Positions 9,028 to 18,807 are shown, counted from the stretch's first letter. The stretch is 64,000 nt of DNA from Traorella massiliensis (GCF_900104665.1 NZ_LT629967.1:597372-661371), one strand, 5' to 3'. Numbers and translations: made by a program. Notes: generated by a model not told the origin, from the letters alone.

Positions 9028-9276
9028 ATGAAAAAGAAATGGCTGATCGTAATCAATAAAAAAACATATTTGTTTTTATTGAGTATTCCGATAGCGTTGA
9101 TATACATCGTGTATGATGCAGTAAATACCTTTGCAGTGAATGATCCGGATATAGGGAGTTTTATATCAAGGATAGGAATTGTATTGCTTTTGGTTCTGAT
9201 ATGTATTATCTTCTTCGTCAAATTTAATACCTATTCTCATTGGATGAATCCAAATCATCCTAAACCAAAAGATTAA
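9028..9276 (+). CDS. small membrane protein, unknown
   Basis: The predicted 82-residue protein has two hydrophobic segments (about residues 12-32 and 46-66) and a short polar tail with NPNHPKPKD. An in-frame ATG at 9016 lies inside the ribosome site GGAGG, so the ATG at 9028 is the better start. No family is recognised. It lies between the repeated micro-ORFs and has no obvious operon partner. Confidence 0.6.
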   Translation: MKKKWLIVINKKTYLFLLSIPIALIYIVYDAVNTFAVNDPDIGSFISRIGIVLLLVLICIIFFVKFNTYSHWMNPNHPKPKD

Positions 9277-9306
9277 ATCTGCAAAGATATTGTGATGAGA
9301 TTAGAA

Positions 9307-9335
9307 AGCAGCACAGATTGATTGTCTGTGTTGCT
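9307..9335. terminator. hairpin after the 9028 gene
   Basis: AGCAGCACAGA (9307-9317) pairs with TCTGTGTTGCT (9325-9335). The T-run is weak, so termination efficiency is uncertain. Confidence 0.5.
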
Positions 9336-9743
9336 TATACTATCTTTATTGAAGTACATAGACGTGCAAAGAGTTGTAAAACCTATTGGTATATATAGTG
9401 AATTGAAGGTTGTCATGATATATAATGATTGAATCGGATACACAGGTAAGATTGAATGTGTATTTATTTGATTTGAATCAGTGTAAATGAAATTTGATTA
9501 TGTCAATGGTATTATGTGGATTTAATAGATAGTCCTGCAGTTGTATATACAATAGTGCTGGGAGAATAACAAGAAGTTATTGGATAATACAATAAAGATT
9601 TGAGGTGAAAAAATGAATGTGTTCAAGCGGATCTTATTATCAATATATTAAAGAAGAAGTATTGTAAAGATAGTTATGGATCGTAAACATTTTTAGAAAA
9701 GAGTGCCTTAAAAGGCATTTTTATTTTATTAGGTTACTTTTTG
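9336..9743. other. gap with decayed sequence
   Basis: About 400 bases hold no supported gene. A 12-codon ORF (from 9613, MNVFKRILLSIY) with a GAGGTGA ribosome site and a small hairpin with T-run at 9703-9725 (TGCCTT/AAGGCA) suggest the remnants of another small-gene cassette. Confidence 0.4.
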
Positions 9744-9789
9744 TAAAGCACTTACATAATGTGGTAAAATATAGGTGGAGGATAAGAAA
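9744..9789 (+). repeat. leader repeat B (similar to 8640-8685)
   Basis: The segment starts TAAAGCACTTACA and contains TGTGGTAAAATATA and GGAGGATAAG before the ATG. It is a diverged copy of the leader before the 40-residue peptide, here joined to copy 2 of the micro-ORF. Confidence 0.6.
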
Positions 9790-9843
9790 ATGAAAAAACA
9801 TTATGAAAGGGAAAGTAGACTTATCTTAAGCATATACATATGA
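9790..9843 (+). CDS. 17-residue ORF, copy 2 of the repeated micro-ORF
   Basis: The ORF encodes MKKHYERESRLILSIYI with a GGAGG ribosome site. It is nearly the same as the ORF at 8858-8905 and precedes the two-helix membrane protein at 9888 by 44 bases. A leader-peptide role is possible but unproven. Confidence 0.4.
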   Translation: MKKHYERESRLILSIYI

Positions 9844-9887
9844 ACTTAGTAAAAAAATTTTAGATAATTTAGAGGGAAGTGAAGAAC

Positions 9888-10211
9888 ATGAAAAAAGATT
9901 ATTTCGAAGCAATTAAAAAACACTCAATATTCCAAAAAGATTTTGTATTAGGAAGTAAAAAATATGAATTTCTAATACAAGGTAATCTTTATAAATTATT
10001 GTGGAGTCTGGATATTGTGCTCGTTCCCGTGGTTATATGTAGTTTTATATATATCATGCATGTGAATAAAGCGGAAGGATGGTATGATTTTATTATTTAT
10101 GCTATTTTTTGTATATTAATACTCATTGGAATTGACTGTTTGGAAAAAAACTTTATACGAAAATATATATATTTTAGCAAAAAGGAGATTGTAGAAATAA
10201 AATCAAAATAA
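9888..10211 (+). CDS. small two-helix membrane protein, unknown
   Basis: The 107-residue protein starts with a charged segment (MKKDYFEAIKKHSIF), has two hydrophobic helices (about residues 40-60 and 68-87) and a basic tail. GAGGGA at 9872-9877 fits the ATG at 9888; the GTG at 9879 is too close to it. The layout resembles bacterial YcxB-like membrane proteins, but I cannot assign a family. Confidence 0.6.
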   Translation: MKKDYFEAIKKHSIFQKDFVLGSKKYEFLIQGNLYKLLWSLDIVLVPVVICSFIYIMHVNKAEGWYDFIIYAIFCILILIGIDCLEKNFIRKYIYFSKKEIVEIKSK

Positions 10212-10337
10212 ATATGTAAAGAATTGATTGTATGATTGCTTTTCACCAAGAAGATTTATACTTTGATGAAATAGCTTTAAGAGTGAATTAGTGAAGAACT
10301 ATCATATACAATGTTTTCAGGGTTAATTCATTACTAC

Positions 10338-10363
10338 AAAAAGTCTAGAATACTAGACTTTTT
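10338..10363. terminator. bidirectional terminator
   Basis: AAAAAGTCTAG pairs with CTAGACTTTTT around AATA. It lies between the convergent small membrane gene and the ABC pseudogene and can serve both strands. Confidence 0.85.
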
Positions 10364-10384
10364 ACTTTAAAATAAAGAGTAATT

Positions 10385-12185
10385 TTAAGCAAACTGACTA
10401 TTGTATAGAGTAGCATAAGCACCCTTTTTCTTTAATAATTCCTGATGGTTTCCTTGTTCGATGATATTACCATGTTCCATGAAAAGGATGATATCAGCAT
10501 CACGAATGGTTGAAAGACGGTGAGCAATCACAAAGCTTGTACGTCCCTTCATAAGCTGTTGCATTGCTTTACTGATTTCACTCTCTGTACGAGTATCTAC
10601 ACTTGAAGTAGCTTCATCAAGGATCAGCATTGGCGGATTACATAAAAAGACTCTGGCAATGGTTAAGAGCTGTCGCTGCCCAACAGAAAGATTAGCTCCT
10701 TCATTATCCAGCATCGTATCATAGCCTTGTGGCATCGTTCGGATGAAATAATCGACTTTAGCGGCCTTAGCAGCAGCAATGATTTCTTCACGGGTTGCAT
10801 CAGCTTTTCCATAAGCGATATTTTCCGCAATGGTTCCTCCAAATAATCAAGTATCCTAAAGTACCATACCAAAATTCTGACGAAGACCTTTACGAGTCAT
10901 GTCGGTAGAAGAAAACCGTCGATTAAAATCTTACCACTATTAACTTCGTAGAATCTCATTAATAAGTTGATCAGCGTTGTTTTACCGGCACCTGTACTTC
11001 CAACTACCGCAATTTTCTGTCCCGGCTGAACCGTAAAGTTAATATCTTTCATTAACAGTTTGTCAGGACTATAACCAAAACTTACATGTTCAAAAGAAAT
11101 CATACCTTTTGCACGCTCAAGTTCTATTGGCTGTTTTGTGTCTGCAACTTCTTCTTCGCTATCTAACAGTTCAAATGTACGTTTTTGCGGAAGCAAGTGC
11201 TGACTGAAGGGTATTGATCATAAATGAAGCCTGTGTAAGTGGTTCACCAGCCTGGTTGACATATTGGAAGAAAGCCTGTACGACACCTACGCTCATTGTT
11301 ACGCTTAACATGGCATGTCCTGCGATAACCGCAATGATGGCTTGTGCTAATCTTGTAATTAAACGAATAAGAGGATTTACGCTATTTGTAAGGAAGTCAG
11401 CTTTTTGCGTAGCTTTACGGTTTAGTTCAGTATAATGCTGGACCTGTTCAATACTTTCTTTCTCATGATTGTAGGCTTTAATAATATTTCTGCCAGTATA
11501 GTATTCTTCAACAACTCCTGTTAGACTACCAAGCGTTTCCTGACGTAATGCTGCATATTTCAAGTTTTTGTTGGCGACAACTTGAGTAATAATGATACAG
11601 ATCACCATAAAGATCAAGAAAATAAAGGTTAATAAGACGTTATAATAAATCATTATTGCCAATGATCCAATAATGGTACCAATCGCTACTAATAGCTTTA
11701 ATAAACCTGTTTGTAATGTTTCAGTGATCTTATCAAGGTCATTTGTAATTCGACTAAGTATTTCACCGGATTTATTTTGATCAAAAAAGTAGTGGTAAAA
11801 CATTCAATTTAGAGGCAATCTGTTTTCGCAAGGTTAGTGTCAGTTTATCAGCAATACTTGCCATAAGAAAAGACTGTAAGTAATAAAATAACCATGTAAA
11901 TAAATATAAGATAGGTAAAGATAAGAGACTTTTTCCTAAAGTTTGCCACTGAATTGTAAATGTTGTATTAGCATTTTGACTGGAAGTTACATTTTGTAGG
12001 ATTGCATCAATGACCTGGGCGCTTTTAAATGGTGCATAGATTGATAAAATAGTATATAGGATAATGGATATTCCAACAATTGAAAGACGTAAAGACTGCG
12101 GTTTTAAATAAGAACACAAGCGTACTACAGTCTTTTTTGTATTTGTAGGGGCATCAATATTTAACTTTTTATTGTTCATATTCAT
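10385..12185 (-). pseudogene. ABC exporter half (consensus-site subunit), decayed
   Basis: Together the pieces would make a 590-600 residue half-transporter: membrane domain (12185-11200), Walker A (VGSTGAGKTT), signature ([10 protein letters not shown]) and Walker B ([11 protein letters not shown]). The frame breaks near 11790 (one T short in a T-run), near 11185 (one A too many) and near 10905 (one base short). Between, GMVLQDTWLFGG reads with TAG for the Q and TGA for the W (10845-10860). Three indels in runs could be sequencing slips, but two nonsense codons make true decay likely. This is the partner with canonical catalytic residues, overlapping the intact half-gene by 17 bases. Confidence 0.85.
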
Positions 12186-13905
12186 CCTCCTTCTTTGTCT
12201 GAGAATTTACAATTTCTCTATAAACACTACATGATTCCATTAGCTCATCATGGGTTCCTTTTCCAGCAATCTTGCCTTCATTTAAGACAACGATCCGGTC
12301 AGCATGACGAATGGTACTTACACGCTGAGCAATAATTAAAACGGCAACATCTTGTGTTTCTTTTGCTAATGCTTTTCGTAAAGCAGCATCCGTTTTGAAA
12401 TCAAGAGCTGAGAAACTGTCGTCAAAGATATACAATTCTGGTTTCTTTACTAAAGCTCTGGCAATAGAAAGACGCTGTTTTTGACCACCGGAGAAGTTAG
12501 TGCCGCCTTGCGCAACAAAACTATTGAGTCCTTCTGGTAAAGAACTGACAAAGTCACTTGCTTGTGCGACCTCTAATGCATGTTGGAGTTCCTCATCACT
12601 TGCATCTGCATTACCATAGCGTAAATTATCAGCAATGCTTCCAGAAAATAACCAAGCCTGCTGTTGAACATATGAAATATGTTCACGTAAGTGATGCTGA
12701 GTCATATCACGGATATCTTTACCATTTAAACGTAAGCTGCCTTGAGTAACATTATGGAAACGTAAAATCAATGAAGCTACCGTTGATTTACCGCTTCCCG
12801 TACCACCGATGATTGCGGTTGTTTGTCCTCGTTTACATGAAAAATCTAAATCATGAAGCGTATCTTCCTGGGCATCTGCATAACGGAAAGAAACATGATC
12901 AAAAGTTAAAACATCTTCACTTGCTTCATCCTGTGTATCTGTTGTTACAAGATCGACGATTTCTGGTGTATGTTCCAAAACGGCCTGTACACGATTGCAG
13001 CATTCTAAAGCTCTTGGCAAGGTCAAGATGATCATCTGCGCCATCATCAGATAAAATAAGGCTAGCATCGCATATTCGATCAGTGCAGTAATATCACCGA
13101 TCTGGAAATATCCGTTACTAATTCTTCCACCACTGATCCAATAAATAATAATGATGAATATATTGATTGAAAAAAATGATAATCCATCAAGATTGGCAAA
13201 CATCTGGTTTGTCTTAATAGATGTACCAGCATAATCTTCAAATGATCGATCTAATCGATTTTGTTCATCCTGTTGTTTATTAAAGGCTCGAATGACACGT
13301 ACACAAGTTAAATTTTCTAAGATAACGGTACTCATACGGTCTAACAGCTTCTGTAACTTTTTGAATAAAGGTGAAGTCATTTTCATAATGCATATAGCTA
13401 CAAGGATAACGATCGCTAATACAATAAGTAAGATAGTTCCTGCCATTGTATCTAAATGGAAAGTTAAGATGATGGCAATGATAAAGATGGCTGGGACAGG
13501 AAGTACCATCTGAATCACACTAATAAAAGCAGTCTGAATATTCGTAACGTCAGAAATGGTTCTAGTAGTAATAGAAGCTGTTCCAAACTGTTTAAAATCA
13601 TAAACCGATAGCTTTAGTGATTTCTGATATAAAGCATCACGAATATCCTTACAGACTTTAGAAGAAAGGACAGCACAAGTATAACCGCCTAAAATGGCTC
13701 CTACTCCGGAAACAAGTGAAGCGATAACGATCTGAATACCTGTCATATACAAATTATTCATGGTACTGCCACTCGTTCCCTGATTCAACATTTCCGCAAC
13801 AAGAGTCGGAATATATAAAGCACCTATAACATCTAAAAAAATCAGCAGTATCGTAAATATCAGTAACTTACGATAAGGTTTGATAAACTGCGTCATTAAT
13901 TTCAT
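12169..13905 (-). CDS. heterodimeric ABC exporter, degenerate-site half
   Basis: The predicted 578-residue protein has an N-terminal six-helix membrane domain and a C-terminal ATPase with Walker A GGTGSGKST, signature FSGGQKQRL and Walker B IFDDSFSALD. The catalytic Glu after Walker B is Asp here, the mark of the degenerate-site subunit of heterodimers such as TM287/288 or BmrCD. AGGAGG before the ATG at 13905 decides the start; the frame is open upstream to 13971 without a ribosome site. Drug or lipid export under MarR control is the likely role, but its partner gene is broken, so the pump is probably inactive here. Confidence 0.9.
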   Translation of the reverse strand: MKLMTQFIKPYRKLLIFTILLIFLDVIGALYIPTLVAEMLNQGTSGSTMNNLYMTGIQIVIASLVSGVGAILGGYTCAVLSSKVCKDIRDALYQKSLKLSVYDFKQFGTASITTRTISDVTNIQTAFISVIQMVLPVPAIFIIAIILTFHLDTMAGTILLIVLAIVILVAICIMKMTSPLFKKLQKLLDRMSTVILENLTCVRVIRAFNKQQDEQNRLDRSFEDYAGTSIKTNQMFANLDGLSFFSINIFIIIIYWISGGRISNGYFQIGDITALIEYAMLALFYLMMAQMIILTLPRALECCNRVQAVLEHTPEIVDLVTTDTQDEASEDVLTFDHVSFRYADAQEDTLHDLDFSCKRGQTTAIIGGTGSGKSTVASLILRFHNVTQGSLRLNGKDIRDMTQHHLREHISYVQQQAWLFSGSIADNLRYGNADASDEELQHALEVAQASDFVSSLPEGLNSFVAQGGTNFSGGQKQRLSIARALVKKPELYIFDDSFSALDFKTDAALRKALAKETQDVAVLIIAQRVSTIRHADRIVVLNEGKIAGKGTHDELMESCSVYREIVNSQTKKEDEYEQ

Positions 13906-13923
13906 AATCTGATTCCTCCTTAC

Positions 13924-13950
13924 AAAAAAAACGCCCGGTTTAACCGAACG
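13924..13950 (-). terminator. terminator or attenuator between marR and ABC gene
   Basis: On the minus strand CGTTCGGTT pairs with AACCGGGCG (with two G-U pairs) and is followed by eight T residues. It lies immediately before the AGGAGG of the ABC gene, so it must limit read-through from marR. A regulated attenuator is possible. Confidence 0.6.
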
Positions 13951-14001
13951 CACTCGACATCTTCTCGACATTACAATTGCGATTGCAAGTCCTCCGATGA
14001 A

Positions 14002-14457
14002 CTATTCTGATTTATTTCTATAATTTTGGATTGCTGCTGATAACAGCGTTTTATACTTATAAATAAGTTCTGTCAGTTGTTTTTGTTCTTCATGACTCAT
14101 CTTTTTCCAAACATCTTCCTCAAGTTTATGCATGTGTGAAATTTCTTTCTTTACAAACTTCTCTCCTTCTTCAGTAAGAAATATTTGTTTCGTTCGTAAA
14201 TCCTCATCCATAACTTCTAAACGAATCAAACCTCTATTTCTTAATTGTTTGAATGCTGAATTGACTGTCTGACGGCTTAAAGAAAGATGTTCACAGATAC
14301 CATGCTGAGTAGAAATACCTTCATGAATCATTAATAAAGCCCAATATTCAGTAGTAGATAATCCACAAAGCTTAGGAAAGGTATCATAAACACTTTCTAA
14401 ATCCTTATAGGTATCACGAAAGAGCTTTACTTGTTCATAATCTGGTTTATCTTTCAC
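14002..14457 (-). CDS. MarR-family transcriptional regulator
   Basis: The protein of about 151 residues has the winged helix-turn-helix of MarR: TEYWALLMIHEG, QHGICEHLSLSRQTVNSAFKQLRNRGLIR and the wing DLRTKQIFLTEEG. GGAGGTGA is adjacent to a GTG at 14469 but eight bases from the GTG at 14457, which I prefer. It is upstream of and co-directional with the ABC exporter genes, so local repression of the pump, relieved by a ligand, is the likely role. The promoter spacer holds the palindrome TTCAATTGAA, a possible operator. Confidence 0.88.
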   Translation of the reverse strand: MKDKPDYEQVKLFRDTYKDLESVYDTFPKLCGLSTTEYWALLMIHEGISTQHGICEHLSLSRQTVNSAFKQLRNRGLIRLEVMDEDLRTKQIFLTEEGEKFVKKEISHMHKLEEDVWKKMSHEEQKQLTELIYKYKTLLSAAIQNYRNKSE

Positions 14458-14514
14458 AAGAGTTTTCACCTCCGATTGTCCGAACTCATACTGTATTAAA
14501 TCGGATAATGATGA

Positions 14515-14542
14515 ATTATGCTCCTTTTCAATTGAATGTCAA
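14515..14542 (-). promoter_or_regulatory. promoter of marR-ABC operon
   Basis: On the minus strand TTGACA (14542-14537) and CATAAT (14520-14515) are separated by 16 bases. The palindrome TTCAATTGAA (14527-14536) sits in the spacer and could be the MarR site. Confidence 0.65.
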
Positions 14543-14646
14543 TGATAATTTATATTTTAATCATAATGCATATAAAAAAATGAAAGAAAATCAAAAATAC
14601 CTTCTATTTAAAGGATTTAATGAATTTCTTTCATTGATGATATGAT

Positions 14647-15636
14647 TTATTTACTCATGATAGATTGAATATTTTTTAAACGAATTGAAATAGTACCATC
14701 ATGTTCACTAACAAACTCAACAAATTCTCTACTGCTCATATAATCAATAGGGATGGTAATTTCAATGCCGTTATCTGTTTTGATTTTTTGAGTTTTTTGC
14801 TGTTTGCTTAATTTTATATTTTCGACATTGACTGTTTCTTCAATTCCTTGTTTTTTTAATTCTTCTTTAAATTCACTTTGAGCAATAGGATTTTCAAATA
14901 ACAATTCCGCAAGCTCATTCGTTTCTATTTGATTTCCTTCTTCAACCCTTTCCTTAATGGCTGTTTTTAAAGCAGGAAGGGTTTTTAATTCGTCCATTTG
15001 ATATTTATTTGTAAGGTTTTCAACGCATTCGTGAATGGCGGATATAGCTTCTTTATAGCTGGGTTTTGCTTTGCATGAAAGAATATCTTCTAATACATAA
15101 CGCTTTGTAGTCTGGAAAATATAAGGATTTTCAATGAGCTGTAAATGAGAAGTGGCATATTCTACGATAAAAATTCTGTCCTCTTTCATGATATTGCTTG
15201 AAAAAAGAGTTTTATATAATATGAAGTCATTTTGAATCTGTGTATCATCACTATGTGTCGCATGAGTAAGTTTAGAAAAATTGACATTATCGATACCAAC
15301 CAGGTAGCGAATATCTTCATGTTTAACTTCCGCAAAGATAAAATCGCTGGTTTGAAAAAGGTTCCATTTTCTTTTTTCTTCAAAAATATGATTTGCAATC
15401 TGTACGGAGAGCTTTACAAAATCATTGGGATTTGTCTTATAGTCAAAGATCCATTGTTCTACAGGACTGTTGAGAAAATGAGCTTCTTTTTTATTTTGAC
15501 TATTAAAGATTTTTTTGAGTTTGCTTTCTATATGAGGATAGATGTCTTCATTCATTTTTTCAATTTCACAATCACTGGGTACAAAGATATTTTGCTGGGT
15601 ATCCATGATGTGAAGGATTAGTTTAAGTATTTCCAT
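14647..15636 (-). CDS. nucleoid-associated protein (37-kDa / YejK-like)
   Basis: The 329 residues match the general pattern of the 37-kDa nucleoid-associated family: an N-terminal LILHIMD..Q segment, a middle FAEVKHEDIRYLVGIDNV, and a C-terminal positively charged region (KQQKTQKIKTDNGIEITIP). Family members are DNA-associated proteins of unclear role, sometimes near phage or mobile genes. It stands alone with a ribosome site (AGGAG-like) before the ATG at 15636. No catalytic motif is visible. Confidence 0.75.
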   Translation of the reverse strand: MEILKLILHIMDTQQNIFVPSDCEIEKMNEDIYPHIESKLKKIFNSQNKKEAHFLNSPVEQWIFDYKTNPNDFVKLSVQIANHIFEEKRKWNLFQTSDFIFAEVKHEDIRYLVGIDNVNFSKLTHATHSDDTQIQNDFILYKTLFSSNIMKEDRIFIVEYATSHLQLIENPYIFQTTKRYVLEDILSCKAKPSYKEAISAIHECVENLTNKYQMDELKTLPALKTAIKERVEEGNQIETNELAELLFENPIAQSEFKEELKKQGIEETVNVENIKLSKQQKTQKIKTDNGIEITIPIDYMSSREFVEFVSEHDGTISIRLKNIQSIMSK

Positions 15637-15786
15637 AAATGCTCCTTTACGTGCTTTTTATAGTAACATATCTCAAAGGGTGTTTGCAAACTTGAAAATG
15701 CTAGTGAATGTTTAATAACGATTATAGGTAAGCATCATGATAAAATAAAATTAAGAAAAGATACAAAATGAATCGTGAGGAATCAT

Positions 15787-15876
15787 ATGCTTATAATTAA
15801 TGCACTGGAATTAGTTATCATTATTGCTTTGCTGGTTATTTTGATACTAGGCTTATTTCCAAATAATAAAAATTAA
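15787..15876 (+). CDS. 29-residue hydrophobic peptide
   Basis: The ORF MLIINALELVIIIALLVIL... is almost wholly one membrane helix followed by FPNNKN. GTGAGG lies seven bases before the ATG. Single-helix peptides of this size can be type I toxins or small regulatory membrane proteins, but nothing here identifies which; no antitoxin RNA is apparent. Confidence 0.4.
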   Translation: MLIINALELVIIIALLVILILGLFPNNKN

Positions 15877-16044
15877 TGGTTTGAATGATTTTATGATCTG
15901 TTTATATGGTGATATATGAAGAAGAGGACTGTTTTGCCCTCTATTTATTGTTTTTCGATTTCGTTTAATAGTATAATTGATTTGAGTGATAGAAAGGAAA
16001 GTGATGGAGTGTGTTTTAAATGCACTAATATCATCAAGGTGAGT

Positions 16045-16674
16045 ATGAAAAAATGCATTATTTTTGATATGGATGGTACTTTATGGGATTCTAGTGCCTC
16101 TGTTCTTGCTGCTGGAAATGAAGTGATTGAAAAAAAGTTAGGGATCAAAAATTATTTGAATCAGGATATCATGAATCAGGTCATGGGACTTGAAATTGAA
16201 GAGATTGCAGATATCTACTTTCCACAGTTAAATCGTGATGAAAGATTGAAGCTGACTTTGGAATGTCTGGAGAATGAAAATAAATATATATCAAAACATG
16301 GTGGAATTCTTTATGAGGGAGTGGAGGAAACACTTGAAAAGCTTTCTCAAAAACATGATCTGATGATCGTGACCAATGCGCAGGATGGCTATGTAGAAGC
16401 GATGTTTGCAGCTCATCCTTTGAAAAAATACTTTAAGGATTATGAAACACATGGCCGGACAGGACTTGTAAAGGGTGAAAACATCAAACTGATCATGCGT
16501 CGTAATCATTATGATCATGCTTATTATGTAGGAGATACGATGAAAGATTTTGAGGCTTGTGAGTTTGCCGGCATACCGATGATTTATGCATCTTACGGCT
16601 TTGGAAAGGTAGAAAAAGCATGGAAGACGATCAATCAATTTTCTGAATTATTAGATTTATTTGAAGGCATGTGA
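16045..16674 (+). CDS. HAD-family hydrolase (phosphoglycolate phosphatase-like)
   Basis: The 209-residue protein has HAD motif I DMDGTLWDS (nucleophile Asp near residue 8), motif II around IVTNAQDGY, and motif III-IV YYVGDTMKDFEA. The helical cap lies between residues 18 and 85. Its substrate is a small phosphorylated metabolite, not predictable in detail. An in-frame ATG at 15916 would add 43 residues unlike the family; AAGGTGAG directly before the ATG at 16045 supports the shorter form. Confidence 0.88.
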   Translation: MKKCIIFDMDGTLWDSSASVLAAGNEVIEKKLGIKNYLNQDIMNQVMGLEIEEIADIYFPQLNRDERLKLTLECLENENKYISKHGGILYEGVEETLEKLSQKHDLMIVTNAQDGYVEAMFAAHPLKKYFKDYETHGRTGLVKGENIKLIMRRNHYDHAYYVGDTMKDFEACEFAGIPMIYASYGFGKVEKAWKTINQFSELLDLFEGM

Positions 16675-16701
16675 TTTTGATAACAAAGATGCATTGAAAT
16701 G

Positions 16702-16730
16702 TTGAGTCAAAAAAATTTTAGTGGTATAAT
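16702..16730 (+). promoter_or_regulatory. promoter of pgk-tpiA
   Basis: TTGAGT (16702-16707) and TATAAT (16725-16730) are separated by 17 bases, a near-consensus vegetative promoter, followed by GAGGAGG before pgk. Confidence 0.8.
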
Positions 16731-16759
16731 AGGGACGAAATAGAGGAGGATTTTTAGTT

Positions 16760-17956
16760 ATGGCTAAAAGAACAGTCAAAGATTTAGATGTTGCTGGAAA
16801 ACGCGTCATTGTTCGTGTTGACTTCAACGTTCCTAGAAAAGACGGTGTTATTACTAATGACAACCGTATCATGGCCGCTTTACCTACAATTAATTACTTA
16901 ATTGAAAACAAAGCAAAAGTTATTTTAATGTCTCACTTAGGAAAGGTTGATCACAAAGACCCTGAAAAGTGTGAAGCTGACAAGAAGAAAAACGATATGG
17001 CAGTCGTAGCCAAGAGACTGGCAGAAGTTGTAGATACAAAGGTTACATTCGTACCTGTTACTCGTGGTGAAGAACTTGAAAAAGCAGTTGCTGATTTGAA
17101 AGATGGCGAAATCGTATTAGTTCAGAATACACGCTATGAAAAAGGCGAAAGCAAGAATGATCCTGAATTAGGTAAATACTGGGCAAGCCTTGGTGATTTA
17201 TTCGTAGAAGATGCATTTGGTTCAGTACACCGTGCTCATGCTTCTACAGCTGGTATTCCTACTCACTTGCCAAGTGCATTAGGATTCCTTGTTGAAAAAG
17301 AAGTGAAGATGTTAGGTGCTGCTGTTGATACACCTGTTCATCCATTTGTTGCTATTATTGGTGGTGCAAAAGTATCTGATAAGATTGCAGTCGTTGACAA
17401 CTTATTGAAGATTGCTGATAAAGTCATCATCGGTGGTGGTATGGCTTATACATTCTTAAAAGCTAAGGGATATGAAGTTGGTCAGTCATTGCTTGAAGAA
17501 GACCGCATTGAAATGGCTAAGGAATATCTTGAAAAAGCAGGCGATAAGCTTGTATTGCCAATTGATAATGTCGTAGCTGATAAATTTGCAGAAGATGCAA
17601 ACACTAAAGTTGTTGATTCTGATAAGATTCCAGCTGACTGGCAGGGTCTTGATATCGGACCTAAGACAGTTGAGCTTTATAGAGAAACGTTGAAGGGTGC
17701 TAAGACAGTTGTATGGAATGGTCCAATGGGCGTATTTGAAATGAAACCATTCGCAAATGGTACATTAGAAGTATGCAAGGCTATTTCTGAATTGCCGGAT
17801 GCTACTACAGTTATCGGTGGTGGAGATTCTGCTGCTGCAGCTATTCAGCTTGGCTTTGGTGATAAATTCTCTCACATCTCTACAGGTGGAGGAGCATCAC
17901 TTGAATACATGGAAGGAAAGGTATTACCGGGAATTGCGGTAATTGAAGATAAGTAA
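16760..17956 (+). CDS. pgk: phosphoglycerate kinase
   Basis: Pgk converts 1,3-bisphosphoglycerate and ADP to 3-phosphoglycerate and ATP in glycolysis. The 398 residues show [10 protein letters not shown] near the N-terminus, LMSHLGK, the substrate helix region GSVHRAHAS, and the C-terminal nucleotide loop IGGGDSAAA and [14 protein letters not shown]. Length is normal. It has its own near-consensus promoter and is followed by tpiA after two bases. Confidence 0.98.
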   Translation: MAKRTVKDLDVAGKRVIVRVDFNVPRKDGVITNDNRIMAALPTINYLIENKAKVILMSHLGKVDHKDPEKCEADKKKNDMAVVAKRLAEVVDTKVTFVPVTRGEELEKAVADLKDGEIVLVQNTRYEKGESKNDPELGKYWASLGDLFVEDAFGSVHRAHASTAGIPTHLPSALGFLVEKEVKMLGAAVDTPVHPFVAIIGGAKVSDKIAVVDNLLKIADKVIIGGGMAYTFLKAKGYEVGQSLLEEDRIEMAKEYLEKAGDKLVLPIDNVVADKFAEDANTKVVDSDKIPADWQGLDIGPKTVELYRETLKGAKTVVWNGPMGVFEMKPFANGTLEVCKAISELPDATTVIGGGDSAAAAIQLGFGDKFSHISTGGGASLEYMEGKVLPGIAVIEDK

Positions 17957-17958
17957 TT

Positions 17959-18702
17959 ATGAGAAAACCTATTATTGTTGGAAACTGGAAAATGAACAAA
18001 ACAATCGCTGAAGCGGTTGAATTTATCAATGCTGTTGATCCTGCATGCCATGATGGTGCTACTTATGGTGTAGCTACTTCATTTTTGGCATTGAATGAAG
18101 CTAATAAGGCAGCTAAAAATCTGATCGTTGCGGCTGAAAACTGCCACTTTGCAGACAATGGTGCTTATACAGGTGAAGTTAGTGTACCAATGTTGGAAGA
18201 AATTGGTGTTAAATACTGCATCATTGGACACTCTGAACGTCGTCAGATGTTTGGTGATACGGATGAAACAGTGAATAAGAAAGCAAAACGTTTAATTGAA
18301 GCTGGTATTACACCTATCGTTTGTATCGGTGAAACAGAAGCACAGTTTGATGCTGGTGAAACTGAAAAAGTGATCCGTGATCAGTTGACAGGAAGCCTGG
18401 CTGATTTATGTCCAAAATGTGTAGCAAATCTTGTTATTGCTTATGAACCAATCTGGGCTATCGGAACAGGAAAATCTGCTACGAAAGAAATCGCTCAGAA
18501 CTGCTGTCATATCGTTCGTGATCAGATCAGAGTGATGTATGGTGATGAAGCAGCTGATAAAGTACGTATTCAGTATGGTGGAAGTGTTAAACCTGAAAAT
18601 ATTGCTGAATATATGGCAATGGAAGATATTGATGGTGCATTAGTTGGCGGTGCTTCATTGAAGATTGATTCTTTCAAAGAATTGATTGAAAAGACAAGAT
18701 AA
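17959..18702 (+). CDS. tpiA: triosephosphate isomerase
   Basis: TpiA interconverts dihydroxyacetone phosphate and glyceraldehyde-3-phosphate. The 247 residues have GNWKMNKT, the catalytic His in IIGHSERR, the catalytic Glu in AYEPIWAIGTG and the phosphate-binding YGGSVKPEN and GALVGGASL. Only two bases separate it from pgk and no strong ribosome site is present, so translation is probably coupled. Confidence 0.98.
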   Translation: MRKPIIVGNWKMNKTIAEAVEFINAVDPACHDGATYGVATSFLALNEANKAAKNLIVAAENCHFADNGAYTGEVSVPMLEEIGVKYCIIGHSERRQMFGDTDETVNKKAKRLIEAGITPIVCIGETEAQFDAGETEKVIRDQLTGSLADLCPKCVANLVIAYEPIWAIGTGKSATKEIAQNCCHIVRDQIRVMYGDEAADKVRIQYGGSVKPENIAEYMAMEDIDGALVGGASLKIDSFKELIEKTR

Positions 18703-18712
18703 ATTGAATTGT

Positions 18713-18743
18713 AGACAGTCTGAAATATAGGCTGTCTTTTTTT
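18713..18743 (+). terminator. terminator of pgk-tpiA
   Basis: AGACAGTC pairs with GGCTGTCT across a ten-base loop, followed by T residues. Confidence 0.85.
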
Positions 18744-18807
18744 GATATGCAGATGTAAGGGTTTTGCAATTTCGTGTAAAAGAATGTAAAAAGATATGAA
18801 AAAGGGG

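Noticed and set aside
10232..10291. 19-codon ORF starting MIAFHQEDLYF
   Set aside because: No ribosome site and no repeat or neighbour that supports it.
15916..16044. N-terminal extension of the HAD hydrolase
   Set aside because: The added 43 residues are unlike HAD proteins and AAGGTGAG supports the ATG at 16045.
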